A stretch of 64,000 bases of DNA from positions 185,266 through 249,265 of the forward strand of contig NHZP01000066.1 of assembly GCA_003313425.1 (NCBI GenBank), in the 5' to 3' direction. Every line of letters starts with the position of its first letter. Position 1 is the stretch's first letter. The DNA is from Pseudopyrenochaeta lycopersici. Lineage: Eukaryota; Ascomycota; Dothideomycetes; Pleosporales; Pseudopyrenochaetaceae. Made by a program: the position numbers and the translations under genes. The notes beneath the pieces were generated by a model. That model ran no database searches, was not told the origin of the DNA, and saw only the letters and a list, made by a program, of their open reading frames with translations. Shown in pieces: positions 45,075-55,331 of the stretch.

Positions 45075-47850
45075 CAGACTTGTCGGCAATATGTGCTTAT
45101 CAATGTTCTTATCAATCAATATCAATATTCATCCAAGTAGGCAATATTAATATGGGATATCGTTATTAATTCAATATTGATAAGTATTAATAAGGGCACG
45201 TGCACACCCACTTCTCACCACCTTTTTGCTTTTTTCGCCTTTTTTCGCCTTTTTTAGTGTTCTTCCGCGCCCTTTCGCGTCCTTTCGCGTTTTCCTTTTT
45301 TGCACCTTTTGCGTGCAAATCTAAGGGTATCTACTAGTTTATCTCTCTACTGCATGCTCTACAACCACTACTATAAACTATTCTACAACGTTATAGCCTC
45401 CCAGAATTCCTAAGGTTAGCCTATCTAACCTCCTTCCTCCTCATCTACACCCTCTCTGCCCACTACGCCTTCCTCTAGAGCCTCTCCTAGCCTATAGCGC
45501 TTCCTCAATAATAAACTATATCGACCTAACTGTAGCCGTAAGGACGTAAAGTTAAGAAAGAGGCGTGCTGCTAATATATGGACACACTTTTGGAAGCTAG
45601 AGAATAATAAGGCAATGCGCGATAAGTTAGGGTAATTACTAATGTATTGTAAGGACTGTGACGGCTATAGGAAACCCTAGGCTACTACTATTACTACTAA
45701 CGCTAGGACTCATATAGCGAATCTATATTAAGTCTACGTTAATATTAAAGAGCTGAAGAGAAAGAAAGTACAGTAAGTCTCTCTCTAAGCAGCCCTTTAA
45801 ATATTAGTAAAGAAGTAGGTAGAGAAGAATACTAAGGATGTAGAGGAGGTTCTTACGAAGGCGCTTAACAAAGACGCCTTCTACGAGGCACAAATCTAGC
45901 TTATTACTCGCCGCCGCTTGCCTTTTAACTGTGTTAAATAGCTAGAATACTAAGCGCTCCTAATAGTAGTTAATTCAGAGGTTGAAAACCTACTTATTAA
46001 GTTACACACTACTATACCTGTCTATATTAAGCGAAGCTTTAAAACACACTACGCTACTATTAAGGAGCAACTACACAGGGTAAAGTCTTAAATCTACTAC
46101 TCTATTAATCTCTGGTTATTAGCAAACTAGAAATTATTCCTTAGCATCTACGCGCAATTTATTAGACATGACTACACCCTCTGCAAAGCTCTCCTCTCCC
46201 TCCCACAGTGTTGCTTCTCTCACAGCGGCGAGACGATAGCAAGGCATATTCTTAAGATAATACAAGCCTATAAGGTTACAGAGAAGACAGGCTATATTAT
46301 TAGGGATAATACTTCTAGTAATAACACTTGCTATAGGGCTATTACAAATGCTCTTATAAAAACTAGGGTGGAATTTAATACAAAAAAGAGGCGGATTTAA
46401 TGCAGCAGTTATATAATTAATCTATCTCTTAATACCTTCCTCTTTGCAACTATAGTAGAAGCCCTTAAGGCTGCTATTAAGGCTGCAAAAGAGGAGTTAG
46501 ATATTACTGTAGTTGAAGCATTGCAAGAGCAGCTTCGTAAGAAGAGAGGCGACAAGAAAGGCAAAAGAATGCAACTCCTTAACGAGGCTAGGTAGCAGTC
46601 TAATAGAGCGCTTAGGAGCCTCTATAGTATTGCTGTCTATATTTGCTCCTCTACTATATTAACTAATAAGTGGGAGGCACTTGCTAGGAAGCTTCTAGGC
46701 ATTGATAACGCAACACGCTAGAACTCCTAGTACAAGTTAATTGTATTAGCTATTAAGAAGCAGGATGCTTTAAATAAGTTCTGTTAAAAGCATTATAGAG
46801 ACCTTAGTAGCGCTGTTTTTTCTGCAGAAGATTAGGAGACTCTTATAATAACTCTTAAATTCTTACAGCTATTTAATTAAGTAACACTTACACAGGAAGC
46901 TAACTAGTTATCGCTTAACTAAGCTCTCTAGATAATAGATATCCTCTTTAAACACTACGAGGAAGTAAAGGTATATTACTAATAAAAAACTTATTTATAC
47001 TGCTAATCTTAAGTAGATTTAATATAAAAATAACTCCTATATAGTCAACTCTATTAATATAGGGTAGTATATCCTTAACAAGTATTACAAATTCTCTGAC
47101 GAAGCGCCTGCCTATACTACAGCCCTCCTCCTCTATCTCTAACGCCGCCTTAAGTATATTAATATTAATTGGGTATCCTCCTAGAGAGAACCGGCCCTTA
47201 CTACTATAAGAGAGATTTAGGTAAATTATAAGGATCTGCCTCTTCTAAAGTCGTAGAAGGAGGCGGATAATTTATAATAAGAGCTCTTAAAATTTAAGAG
47301 GCTTGCAGCGGAGCTTGACGTTATAGAAGATAAGGAAGAGGAGGATAAATTTAAGAAATTTGTGAACGCAAAGCCTTGTAAGATTACTTGCTCTCCTTTA
47401 GAGTAGTAGTGTAAAGAGGAGCAGCGACTAGAATACCCTTGGCTTTATTAAATAGCGATGGATATCCTTTCTATTCCTCTAATATCTGATGAAGCCGAGC
47501 GTGTCTTCTTAGGCGTACGGAGAACTATCTCATAGGACAGAGCTAGGCTAGGAGCATAGATTGTAGAGATGACAGAGGTTCTAGGTAATTAGAATAAGAA
47601 CGGGCTTATCCAGACACTCTACATACTAGCAGAAGATCCTAGCAATATCACAGCCAAAGTAGAAAGCGATGACAATAGGCTTTCTGGACTATAGGTGCCT
47701 AAAGTGTCTAAAACACCACAGATTCTATATGCTAGTCCTAATCGGGTGATTCTTAGCAATATTATTAATTCAATATTAATCTTGGGTCTAGATATCAATT
47801 CAATATCAATATCACCCTTATCAATCAATATTGAATTGCCGACAAGTCTG
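45075..47850 (+). mobile_element. hAT-3 DNA transposon, RIP-like degraded
   Basis: A 2,776-bp element with perfect 16-bp inverted ends (CAGACTTGTCGGCAAT at 45075-45090; complement at 47835-47850) and the 8-bp target duplication TACACGAC at 45067-45074 and 47851-47858. The inside is AT-rich and full of stops, so no long frame remains. The hAT dimerisation signature is still legible on the plus strand near 47,460-47,515 (SIPLISDEAERVF). Subterminal AATATTGAT/ATCAATATT motifs crowd both ends. The dominance of TA-containing stops suits RIP. Confidence 0.9.
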
Positions 47851-47858
47851 TACACGAC

Positions 47859-49530
47859 GGAGGCTTCCGGCTCGTACAGGGCTCGCTTCAATGTGAATGG
47901 CGAAGTGTGGTTGAGGTGGTGGTGAGATATGTATGTAGGGTCTAGATTTAGAGTTTCATAATTTCTTTTGTAGCTTAAATGAAGTGGGGTCTCTAGATGC
48001 TATTGGTGGCACTATACTCAGCTAGCTATGGTCACGCTATCAAGATGTAAGTGGCTTGGATTCTGGATTCTGGATTCTTAGAAATTTTGTGATGAGTCTC
48101 ATTTTAGATATAGTTCTAGCGCATGCTTATGTCCTGGAGCTCAGACGATGAGCTGATCGATGCAGATGAATTGGTGCGCTAGCGGACGGGGAAGCGGAGA
48201 GGATGGTGAAGTGCTGCCTAGATGCCATGATAGGGTAGCGAGATGCAGATAGTTCGAATTTAGACTTTGCAATTGGGTGTGGGAAGCTGAAGGAGAACTG
48301 TACTGCTATGTTCGAGTGGTCGTGGCTGTCCTGGCCAGCCTATTCTGTCTGTATCGTGCGGTGCTGGGAAGATGCTTGTGGGTCTGCGAGAGTGGATTGG
48401 CTGTACTGGAAAGCGTGGAAGAGGAGACGGGGAGTATGGCGTTTTCGGAGATTGCATGGCGGTCAGAATTTGAAGGCAGGCATGGGTGAAGTTGGACCGA
48501 TGGTGCGGGATGATAGTATCGGTTGATATGGGAGTGTAGAAGCGAACGCAGCCAGGATGAGTGAAGTATGTAAAGTGGTATTAAGCGGAGCAACAGGGGT
48601 GGAGCTATACTTCTACGATATGAGGTTTGAGTGAGAGTGAAGCAAAGTAGGAGACGGCAATAGCAATAAAAGAAAAAGAATTAAGGTGAACAAGAAGATG
48701 GATAGGCGTCAAACCAACTTTCAGACGTTTGTTGGACATTCATGGTGGCCTTTTGACCTTAGCAGTCGAGGTATCACAGCGGCGTCTCGGCCAGGGCCAT
48801 GGGAGTTCGAACCTAGGCAGCGAGAGGTTGGCAGGACCGGGCATACTTTGCGTGAGGTCTTGGAAGAGCTGCAGGCACAAAGACTGTTGGAAGAGGTGCA
48901 ACGGCAGGATAACGAGAGAGGGACATCATCGGCAACACGGTGCCGGAGAACATGATTGTGGCGGAGAAAAGGTTAGAGGATTGCAGCGAAGCAACGATCA
49001 AAGAGGCGGAAGCATAGGACTGGACCTCCCCGGCGTGGCGAAGCAAATAGTATAATAATAGCAAAATGGAAGAATCTCTCCAGAATCAAGCAATAGACAG
49101 CATGGTATAGAGAAGAGAGTTGTACAGTGATCAGGCTACAGTTTTGGTGTCGTGTGTGTTGTTCGATGGCGGCAGTAGGAGTGGGGATTGCCAAAAATGA
49201 TGCCTTAGGCAGTAGAGTTGGCTGACGAGAAAGGAAAAGAAAAGATGGAGTGAATGCGAGTGGCCGAGTTTTTTACACTACAGCCGATGCAGCTATACCT
49301 AACATAATAACGATAAACTTGACGTAATTTATCTGCTGAAGGGGCAGGTGAAGACGAAGAACTCAGATAAAGTGTAAGGAACTGAGCATGAATAGATGGA
49401 TATATTGCGCCATATCAATACAATCATACGTAACGTAGAAAGATGAAAAAAGATCTCAAAAAGATTCGATCCTCATGTGGTGTGGCGTCGGAGTGGCTGC
49501 AGTTTTGAGGGGCGGGAGGCGTCAGAGGCC
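47859..49530. other. Gene-free region
   Basis: No supported gene. The short frames lack ATG starts or splice structure. A repeated GATTCTGGATTCTGGATTCT is seen near 48,060-48,079. An ATG-started 89-codon frame at 48,686 is not protein-like enough to call. Confidence 0.4.
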
Positions 49531-49680
49531 TTTCGTTCCTCAAGGCAAAAGCTCCTTTCGTTCCTCAAGGCCTAGAAGCTCCTTTCGTTCCTCAAGGCAT
49601 AGAAGCTCCTTTCGTTCCTCAAGGCATAGAAGCTCCTTTCGTTCCTCAAGGCATAGAAAGCTCCTTTCGTTCCTCAAGGC
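49531..49680. repeat. Minisatellite, six units of 25-28 bp
   Basis: The unit begins TTTCGTTCCTCAAGGC and ends AGAAGCTCC; six copies in tandem, the first and last variant. The plus-strand frame would repeat SSFRSSRHR, but no gene is evident. Confidence 0.95.
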
Positions 49681-50165
49681 ACCTATGAGACCGTGTTAAT
49701 CTAATTATGTGTAGGAGTGAAAACCAGCGATACAACACATTGAATAAGGCTTTGAGGGATTGCACAAGAATCATGATTGCTTGCTATCCTGCGTGCCTGC
49801 ATCCTTTTGTGGGTCTCGGTTTTATCGCAAGACGCTTTCGGTTACATAGGCAGGACATAATTCATTATTTTATCTGCAAAGTATTTGGACAGGAAAAAGT
49901 TCAAGGAGAGAATTCGGATCTACAAGACGATTTTGGGCCTACTTCTCCAACACGAAATGTGGTTTCTCCCAGATTACCTCCGTCCGTCTTCTTGAATGAC
50001 CTGGTGGCCCACTGTCGAGACAATTTCTTTCGAAGAAGTTGAATTTGCTTGTCTTTCGGCGCGACAGCATCGAGCCTGAACGCCTGATTTCCATCAACAT
50101 TGTTTTTTTCCGAGTGGATAGTGTTGAAAAGGAGCATACTGTACCTCAGAAGCCTGAATTTGCTC

Positions 50166-51094
50166 GATGATGCGATCAAAGTAACTGCTGAAGCATTCAG
50201 GTGCATGTAAAAGGGTATCGTGAGCGGGCTATACAGAAATTTGTGTGGGAAACTGCAGGCTTCTGAGCGCAGTGGCGCGCCTGAATCTAGAGTTTGGTGA
50301 GTTTGTCCGCAGCCAGACACAACCTTCGGAATTTTGAAGTTAAGTATTTAGAATTCGCGGGGAACGGTAATCCGACGCCAGGAGCCCTAGAACCATTGCA
50401 CCGGGCGTTAAAAGGCTCTGCGAAATATGGTCGGCAAACACCTCGTTGGCCAACGTCTGCCTTCAATGTTTCAGGAAACCAGTCCTAGAAGAAAATGCCG
50501 CATAGCCAGAAAAAACTTCCTTGAAGTTAGTCAAGCACGCGTACAGGACTGTGTGCCGTCTGTAATACGAGCACGGGAATCAGGGGACGTGCTCTGATGG
50601 GATTATGACTGAAGAGTGCTTTATCGGCGATCCTGGGCCAGGGTTTCGGTCGCGATCCTATTGGCTCATTCTGACAGCTACCGGAAGTTAAAATGCCCTT
50701 CGCCTCGGGAGATGTAATTATGCATCGAGCGCTTTGACCAAATGCTCAATGGCGTCAGAACGCACAATGTCGCACTTGGATGTGCTTATGATGATGCATC
50801 AGGAAGAATTCATGATGAGCAGAAAAGTTGTATTGTGTGTGTATTGTGTCTTGGTCTTATAAACCTGACCCCGCACGTCTGAGATTATATGGCAAGATTA
50901 CTAATGCAGTTCTTCCTCAGGTTCCCTGAGATGATGCCTTGGCCTGCGACACACAACATCGGGCGCACAGGTATTTATCCGAGGCTAAAGCCTTTCAGTA
51001 GTCTACGGTTATGCTTCCGATTTGGTCGGGACAGGAATCCCAAACGGCGTTGCCGGTGCCGGTTTCCGCAAATAGCGTTCGGAATGATAAGTTA
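50166..51094. repeat. Inverted repeat arm B (929 bp with insert)
   Basis: The complement of arm A (10434-11173). It contains the 184-bp insert at 50768-50951 with its CACAA duplication. Its upper edge is exactly the TA (51093-51094) at which the Tc1 element is inserted, and beyond the Tc1 no match to the region next to arm A is seen. Confidence 0.9.
50768..50951. mobile_element. Solo-LTR-like insertion, 184 bp
   Basis: It starts TGTCGCA and ends TGCGACA, flanked by CACAA at 50763-50767 and 50952-50956. Arm A has a single CACAA at the matching place, so this is a filled site against an empty site. TG...CA ends, a 5-bp duplication and an internal TTATAAA (50857-50863) fit a solo LTR. No tRNA primer site or internal coding is present. 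Confidence 0.8.
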
Positions 51095-52450
51095 CAGTCA
51101 CAGGACAAAAGTCTGTTCGCCAAGGAGGCTAGCGTCCCCATCACCACTCAAACCCTCAACTTCAAAGCACTATAACATCACGTAGGATAGACTAAACTAG
51201 ACAATTTTTAGCGCAAATTAATCGCAATATACTTAATATTTAGTCTGGTAGCCCTGTGCAAGTCTTACAGCGTCAAGGCGGTGTGGCATGCTAGTGATCA
51301 GCTTGCGGATCAGTGAGTCGGGGATGGCTGCCCACGCCTCCAATAACCCCATTTCAAAGCGATCCCAGTCATCTTCAGACTCTCCCATATGATCAAACTC
51401 AGGGTGGAGCTCATGAACCTTCTGTTTGAGTGCCCACCAGATGTGTTCAATTGGGTTGAGGTCTGGAGAATATGGTGGGAAGTCAACTGTCCATACGCCG
51501 TGAACCTCCAACCACTCCTTTGAGAGAGCAGCAGTATGGATACGTGAGTTATCCTGCATAAACCTCTCGCCAGCTCTATATTGAGGCAATAGGCCTTCCT
51601 CAAGGGCCTGAGTATAACTCCACGCACTATAGCCTTTACGTCGTGCTGATGGATCGCGGGTCATAATTACTAGAGGACTACGCCCAACACGACCCCCTGC
51701 AGTCATCCATATTGACGCCCACACCATGCGAGCAGATTGGCGAGCAGTGGTAACCTCATCTATCATCTCATGCCTCCATTTCTCATCAGGTAATCGCCAT
51801 ACCCATGGTGTGTTGTGGCCAGAGCCTCGGGCGATTGAGCACTCGTCGCTGAACCTGAAGACTGTCCTCTGCCAATTGAAGCTATGCCAATCTGCAGCAA
51901 ACTTAAGACGTAAAATTGCTCTAGCTCTATTGATTTTTGGTCTGCGCTTTGCTCTGAACTTGTGTAATCCAGCTTCAAGGAGGGTACGTTGAATAGTCTT
52001 CTTTGATACATGGGGGGTAGCTTCATCAGCTCCCCACATCCCAGCCTCTTCAAGGAGCTTGCGGTACTCAATTTTTGGGAACTTTCTAGCAAGGCGAAGC
52101 AGCTTGCGATGATCGTGCCTAGTTAAAATAGGTGGACGGCCCATCCGAGGGCGCGAGGTGTTGCTGGTGGTGGCCTCCCATCGTTGTATTGTCTTCTGAA
52201 CGCAGCGTTGCGAACAGCCAAGAGTCTCTGCGATTTCCCTAGTCCGCACACCCGCCTCTTTCTGGGCTAGAACATAATTGCGCTGGCTTTCTGATAGTTC
52301 ACCTCCCTGCATTCGATTACCACTAATTTCTGTGCCAAAAGCTCTCATTTTAATGTAGTTATGTTGAGTTGGAGAAGCAGTGGTTCTACGCGTTCGCGTG
52401 TTGTTGTTCTGGCACGTGCGCGACGCGAACAAACTTTTGTCCTAGTACTG
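51095..52450 (-). mobile_element. Tc1/mariner element, apparently complete
   Basis: A 1,356-bp element with TA on both sides (51093-51094, 52451-52452). Terminal inverted repeats of 26 bp starting CAGTCACAGGACAAAAG and CAGTACTAGGACAAAAG match at 22 of 26 positions. One transposase frame fills most of it. It lies at the end of inverted-repeat arm B. Confidence 0.93.
51233..52348 (-). CDS. Tc1 transposase, 371 aa, DD34E, intact
   Basis: The start is the ATG at 52348; the frame is open to 52432 but without an ATG. Domains: a homeodomain-like helix-turn-helix (SESQRNYVLAQKEAG ... IAETLGCSQRCVQ), a second HTH with the GRPP linker, then the DDE_3 catalytic domain. Catalytic residues: Asp168 (FRFSDECS), Asp266 (FMQDNSRIH) and Glu301 (SPDLNPIEHIWW), with 34 residues between the last two (DD34E). 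The enzyme cuts and pastes the element at TA sites. No stop or frameshift is seen, so the copy may be active. Confidence 0.93.
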   Translation of the reverse strand: MRAFGTEISGNRMQGGELSESQRNYVLAQKEAGVRTREIAETLGCSQRCVQKTIQRWEATTSNTSRPRMGRPPILTRHDHRKLLRLARKFPKIEYRKLLEEAGMWGADEATPHVSKKTIQRTLLEAGLHKFRAKRRPKINRARAILRLKFAADWHSFNWQRTVFRFSDECSIARGSGHNTPWVWRLPDEKWRHEMIDEVTTARQSARMVWASIWMTAGGRVGRSPLVIMTRDPSARRKGYSAWSYTQALEEGLLPQYRAGERFMQDNSRIHTAALSKEWLEVHGVWTVDFPPYSPDLNPIEHIWWALKQKVHELHPEFDHMGESEDDWDRFEMGLLEAWAAIPDSLIRKLITSMPHRLDAVRLAQGYQTKY

Positions 52451-52452
52451 TA

Positions 52453-52843
52453 GCAGCGCTTGGTGGAGGTCAGGTTGGGATAAATTGGCCATCTAACTTT
52501 GTTAAGCGTACAGACAGTCACAACGCATTTTACCCAATCGTACGATAGGCAGAGAGCTCTGTGTGAGGACCCAAAGGTGGTTAACAGCTGGTTAAGCGAG
52601 TACTGGCAATTGTGGTTCGTTCTATGGAGAGTGATAATTAACAGAACCACAAGCAGCGTGTGCGCGGACGATCCAAGCCATACCCCTCGAGCACCTACGC
52701 TTGCCGAGGCTGAGGCTACCTGTTCAAGTCTCACACGTTTAAAAGATAAGAAAAGGGAAACAGAGACTAGAAGTGATTAGTTGTTGCGGCACATTCGCAA
52801 GCGATACTCGAAATGGCGGAGTAAGACATGTAAGCTTCTAAAC
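52453..52843. other. Gene-free region next to the Tc1
   Basis: No supported gene and no detectable match to the sequence bordering arm A. Two CACGCAA/GCGTAC-type short motifs only; nothing recognised. Confidence 0.4.
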
Positions 52844-53323
52844 TTAAATCATCCATCCAGATATTTTAGCGACTTCACGCGCAGTCTCGAGGCCAAACTT
52901 TTCGATTAGTGCAGTTATGTTGAATAGTTTGGGCGTTTTGTTCTGACCAAATTTAGAACGATCGTCGCGTACAATTTTAGCTGTTTTGTTCAAGACACCA
53001 GCGCTATCGTTCACGACAACAAATAGATGGAGCGCTCGGTCTGCCTTAGAATCGGCGATGTAACTGCAGGGATATCTCAATCTTCTCTCAAGTACTCCTA
53101 GATCGGTGCCAAACAGTCGAACAGTCATGCCCAATCTTTGCATTGTACAGAATTCTTCCGTGCTTTTGAAAACATCGTCTAAAAAGTTCATGTATCGATC
53201 CCACTCCCAAGGGGATAGCCGACAGCCAATAGCCGCAAGTAGTTTCGCAATATCGAATGGTAGTAGCAAAGAGAGCAATATGCCTCTGAATGTGGAAATG
53301 TCCATGAATAAGTGAACAAGCAT
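52844..53323 (-). CDS. Hypothetical 159-aa protein
   Basis: A single-exon frame with an ATG at 53323. It begins with a hydrophobic stretch that resembles the opening helices of fungal F-box-like proteins (ILLSLLLPFDIAKLLAAIGC), followed by WEWDRYMNFLDDVF, TVRLFGTDLGVLERRL and ALHLFVVVNDSAGVLN. No family is firmly recognised. The frame has no damage and its amino-acid make-up is protein-like, so a real gene is likely. The stop lies close to a run of AT-rich sequence. Confidence 0.55.
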   Translation of the reverse strand: MLVHLFMDISTFRGILLSLLLPFDIAKLLAAIGCRLSPWEWDRYMNFLDDVFKSTEEFCTMQRLGMTVRLFGTDLGVLERRLRYPCSYIADSKADRALHLFVVVNDSAGVLNKTAKIVRDDRSKFGQNKTPKLFNITALIEKFGLETAREVAKISGWMI

Positions 53324-53632
53324 CGTAAAGTTAGCTTAGGTGACGAAGGCTGAAGGGGGAGCAGTTGGCATAACTGCAGCAGACCCAGTTAACTATAGCT
53401 TAAGTATTTGTTTAAGCTGATAGAAGTAAGCCATGGGAAAGCGGGAAAGTTGCTAAAGCTAATGAATTGGGAATGTTGACACAGTGGGTCATGATTCAAG
53501 AATCGGACTTCGGTGATGGCAGAATTTCTCGAGGGCAGCATGGGCCGAAAAGGGCGGCGCCACAATCTGACCAATCAGCATTGAGTGGCTGGCACATACC
53601 GCTTCGTCCCAACAAGCGATGCCAGACGCCTC

Positions 53633-54210
53633 ATGCTTATTGGGCAGAGACATATGCCATCACATATATCAAGAAGTAGAAGTGCCACTTCGCTGAACAC
53701 TGTTGCTCGGCTATTATCACTAAAAGAGAACAACAAGTACCTGAACCACCCATGGCCGCTCGATAATTCGAACAGTGTGGACGATTCGCTACAACACCTC
53801 ATCAGTGGTGCGGATACTTGTCGGCGATGGGCTTCGAACTACAATAGTCGAACACACTTGTATGAGACTATGCTCTACCATCTAGCTGCTCACGCGGATA
53901 GCCGGGTCAACGAAGAGAATGCAAGAACTAACATAGGGCTTTCGATCATAGCTATGGCTTTCCTGCCTGGTACTTTTGTCTCGGTAAGACTCCGCTTTAT
54001 ACCCTCGGGGCACTTGATTAACAGTTTCTGTAGGGCTTATTCAGTATGTCATTCTTCATGTCACCAAATGCCAGCAACTTCAGCGTCTCGCATTGGATCT
54101 GGTTGTACTTCGCGGTTACAATACCACTCACCACCATCGTATTCATCATCTGGTTCTTCTGGAGACGGCATGCGAAGGGAAGACCAGTAGTTCATTCAAA
54201 CCCGGTATAA
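53633..54210 (+). CDS. CorA-like Mg2+ transporter C-terminal part, partial
   Basis: Exon 53633-53983 is joined to 54034-54210 by a 50-nt intron (GTAAGA ... TTGATTAACAG ... TGTAG). The product ends with the two CorA-type helices: ADSRVNEENARTNIGLSIIA leads to MAFLPGTFVSGLFSMSFF (first helix and loop, where canonical CorA has GMN), then WIWLYFAVTIPLTTIVFIIW and the basic tail FWRRHAKGRP. Fungal relatives with this end are much longer, with a large N-terminal domain before it. Here about 110 residues of unclear sequence precede it, so the gene is 5'-truncated or has unfound exons. Transport function is unlikely for this piece alone. Confidence 0.6.
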
Positions 54211-54229
54211 AACCGATCTACCTTTGGAG

Positions 54230-54520
54230 CCAAAGTATGTGTTTCCTCCTATGTGCGTTACTACCGCCGTTTTGTCTGCCGAGTCGGTATGTAACTGCGT
54301 CACCAATATCTCTCTAGACGCCCAAATGCACGATCGAACCGGGTAGGACCCTTCTCTTCTTGCGGACGGAACGAACTTGGTCCACTGCGGGTTCGTGCCG
54401 TGCAGCACCACCTCTCCCTCTGCAAGAAAGCACCCTGGCTCCTGGCCTAGGATGAAGTGAAAGTCGGCAAGTACCTCGTCGTTGTGCAGCGAGTGTTGCG
54501 CCTCTCTGCCTCTGTTCATG
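54230..54520 (-). pseudogene. LINE endonuclease fragment
   Basis: The minus strand reads LHNDEVLADFHFILGQEPGC, HGTNPQWTKFVPS, YPVRSCIWASREI and TQLHTDSADKTAVV. This matches the APE-type endonuclease of fungal Tad1-like LINEs (the QEP motif, then the SCI(Y/W) segment, then D.TAV). The start and all of the reverse transcriptase are missing. It is a 5'-region relic, whereas the LINE piece at 35.8-39.3 kb is the 3' end. Confidence 0.6.
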
Positions 54521-54569
54521 TTCTAGGTGCTGAAGGAAACGGGATTGAAGTGGCGTAGCATTGAGTGTC

Positions 54570-54607
54570 GCCACCGCTACCAAGTAGAATGGCCGACCCG
54601 CTCTAGC
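54570..54607 (+). repeat. Dispersed repeat copy 3 (GGCCGACCCGCTC core)
   Basis: CGCCACCGCTA then ATGGCCGACCCGCTC as in copy 1. The GTATATCTTATAAGG that follows is the near complement of CTTATAAGATATAC before copy 1. Confidence 0.5.
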
Positions 54608-54799
54608 CCAGACCTTGTAGAGACGAAGGTATATCTTATAAGGTAGATAAGACGCGTACTATCGGGTTGGCGCATTTTCTTGCTGCACGCGCCGATACGC
54701 TAAAGGAAACGATACTCTAAAAAGGAATGTGATCATCGTCCCCGAGATCCCGCAGCAACGTTGCCGTGGAAAACCCGTGCAAACAATCCTTGTAATCCA

Positions 54800-55109
54800 T
54801 CATCGTCATCGAGCACCCACGAGGTTGTTCTCTCAAAAAACTTCTTCCCCTCTCTTATCCCCTGTTTCGTTGAGCAAGCTCCGACGATTCCACCGCTCGG
54901 CAGGGGTAATATCGTTCATCCTCCTTGTATTCCACGTGATTATAGTTGTGGCTAGTCAGACCAATCTCTCCCTACACGTGCCGGAAAATCTATGGGGAGT
55001 AATCGTAAGTTTCAATCAGTCCTACCGTGAGTTGACCATAACTAACTCTGCGTAGGGAGGATCGTCGCTATGTCTTCTCATGCTCTCCCTACCCTGGCTT
55101 GGCCGGTAA
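54800..55109 (+). pseudogene. Ferric reductase-like transmembrane fragment
   Basis: The frame reads LSKLRRFHRSAGVISFILLV, FHVIIVVA and LSLHVPENLWGVI, then after a 51-nt intron (55005-55055, ATAACTAAC branch) GGSSLCLLMLSLPWLGR and a stop at 55107-55109. Helices with FHR and the LHV.ENL.G.I.G pattern match the haem-binding transmembrane domain of fungal FRE-type ferric reductases. The FAD and NADPH domains are absent and the N-terminal helices are not seen. It is a relic with a clean intron. Confidence 0.6.
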
Positions 55110-55331
55110 TGCGGGCAACGATTGAAGAGGGAGACTTCCCGTTTGGAAAGGCCAAATTCATTTACGAACATAGCCTTCAGCCGCAACCAGTTTTAGGTTT
55201 AGCGGATATTCCTGAGCTGGGGGTGCTTAAAGTGGGGGGGGCCCCATCATATATACCCCGCAAAGAGTCTCCCAGCTAAGTTTCCTGCTGATCGCTCGCC
55301 ACCAAAGCTTGTCAAATTCCCAGCATTAGCA

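Noticed and set aside
48805..48830. tRNA-like GTTCGAACC stretch
   Set aside because: No matching acceptor, D or anticodon arms could be placed around it.
49531..49680. CRISPR-like array
   Set aside because: Units are contiguous with no unique spacers and the genome is eukaryotic; it is a minisatellite.
49901..50320. 139-codon minus-strand frame at the arm-B edge
   Set aside because: It crosses the repeat boundary, lacks an ATG and has no recognised domain.
50768..50951. The 184-bp insert as a MITE
   Set aside because: Inverted ends are only 7 bp; TG...CA ends, a 5-bp duplication and a TATA-like box fit a solo LTR better, though a MITE is not fully excluded.
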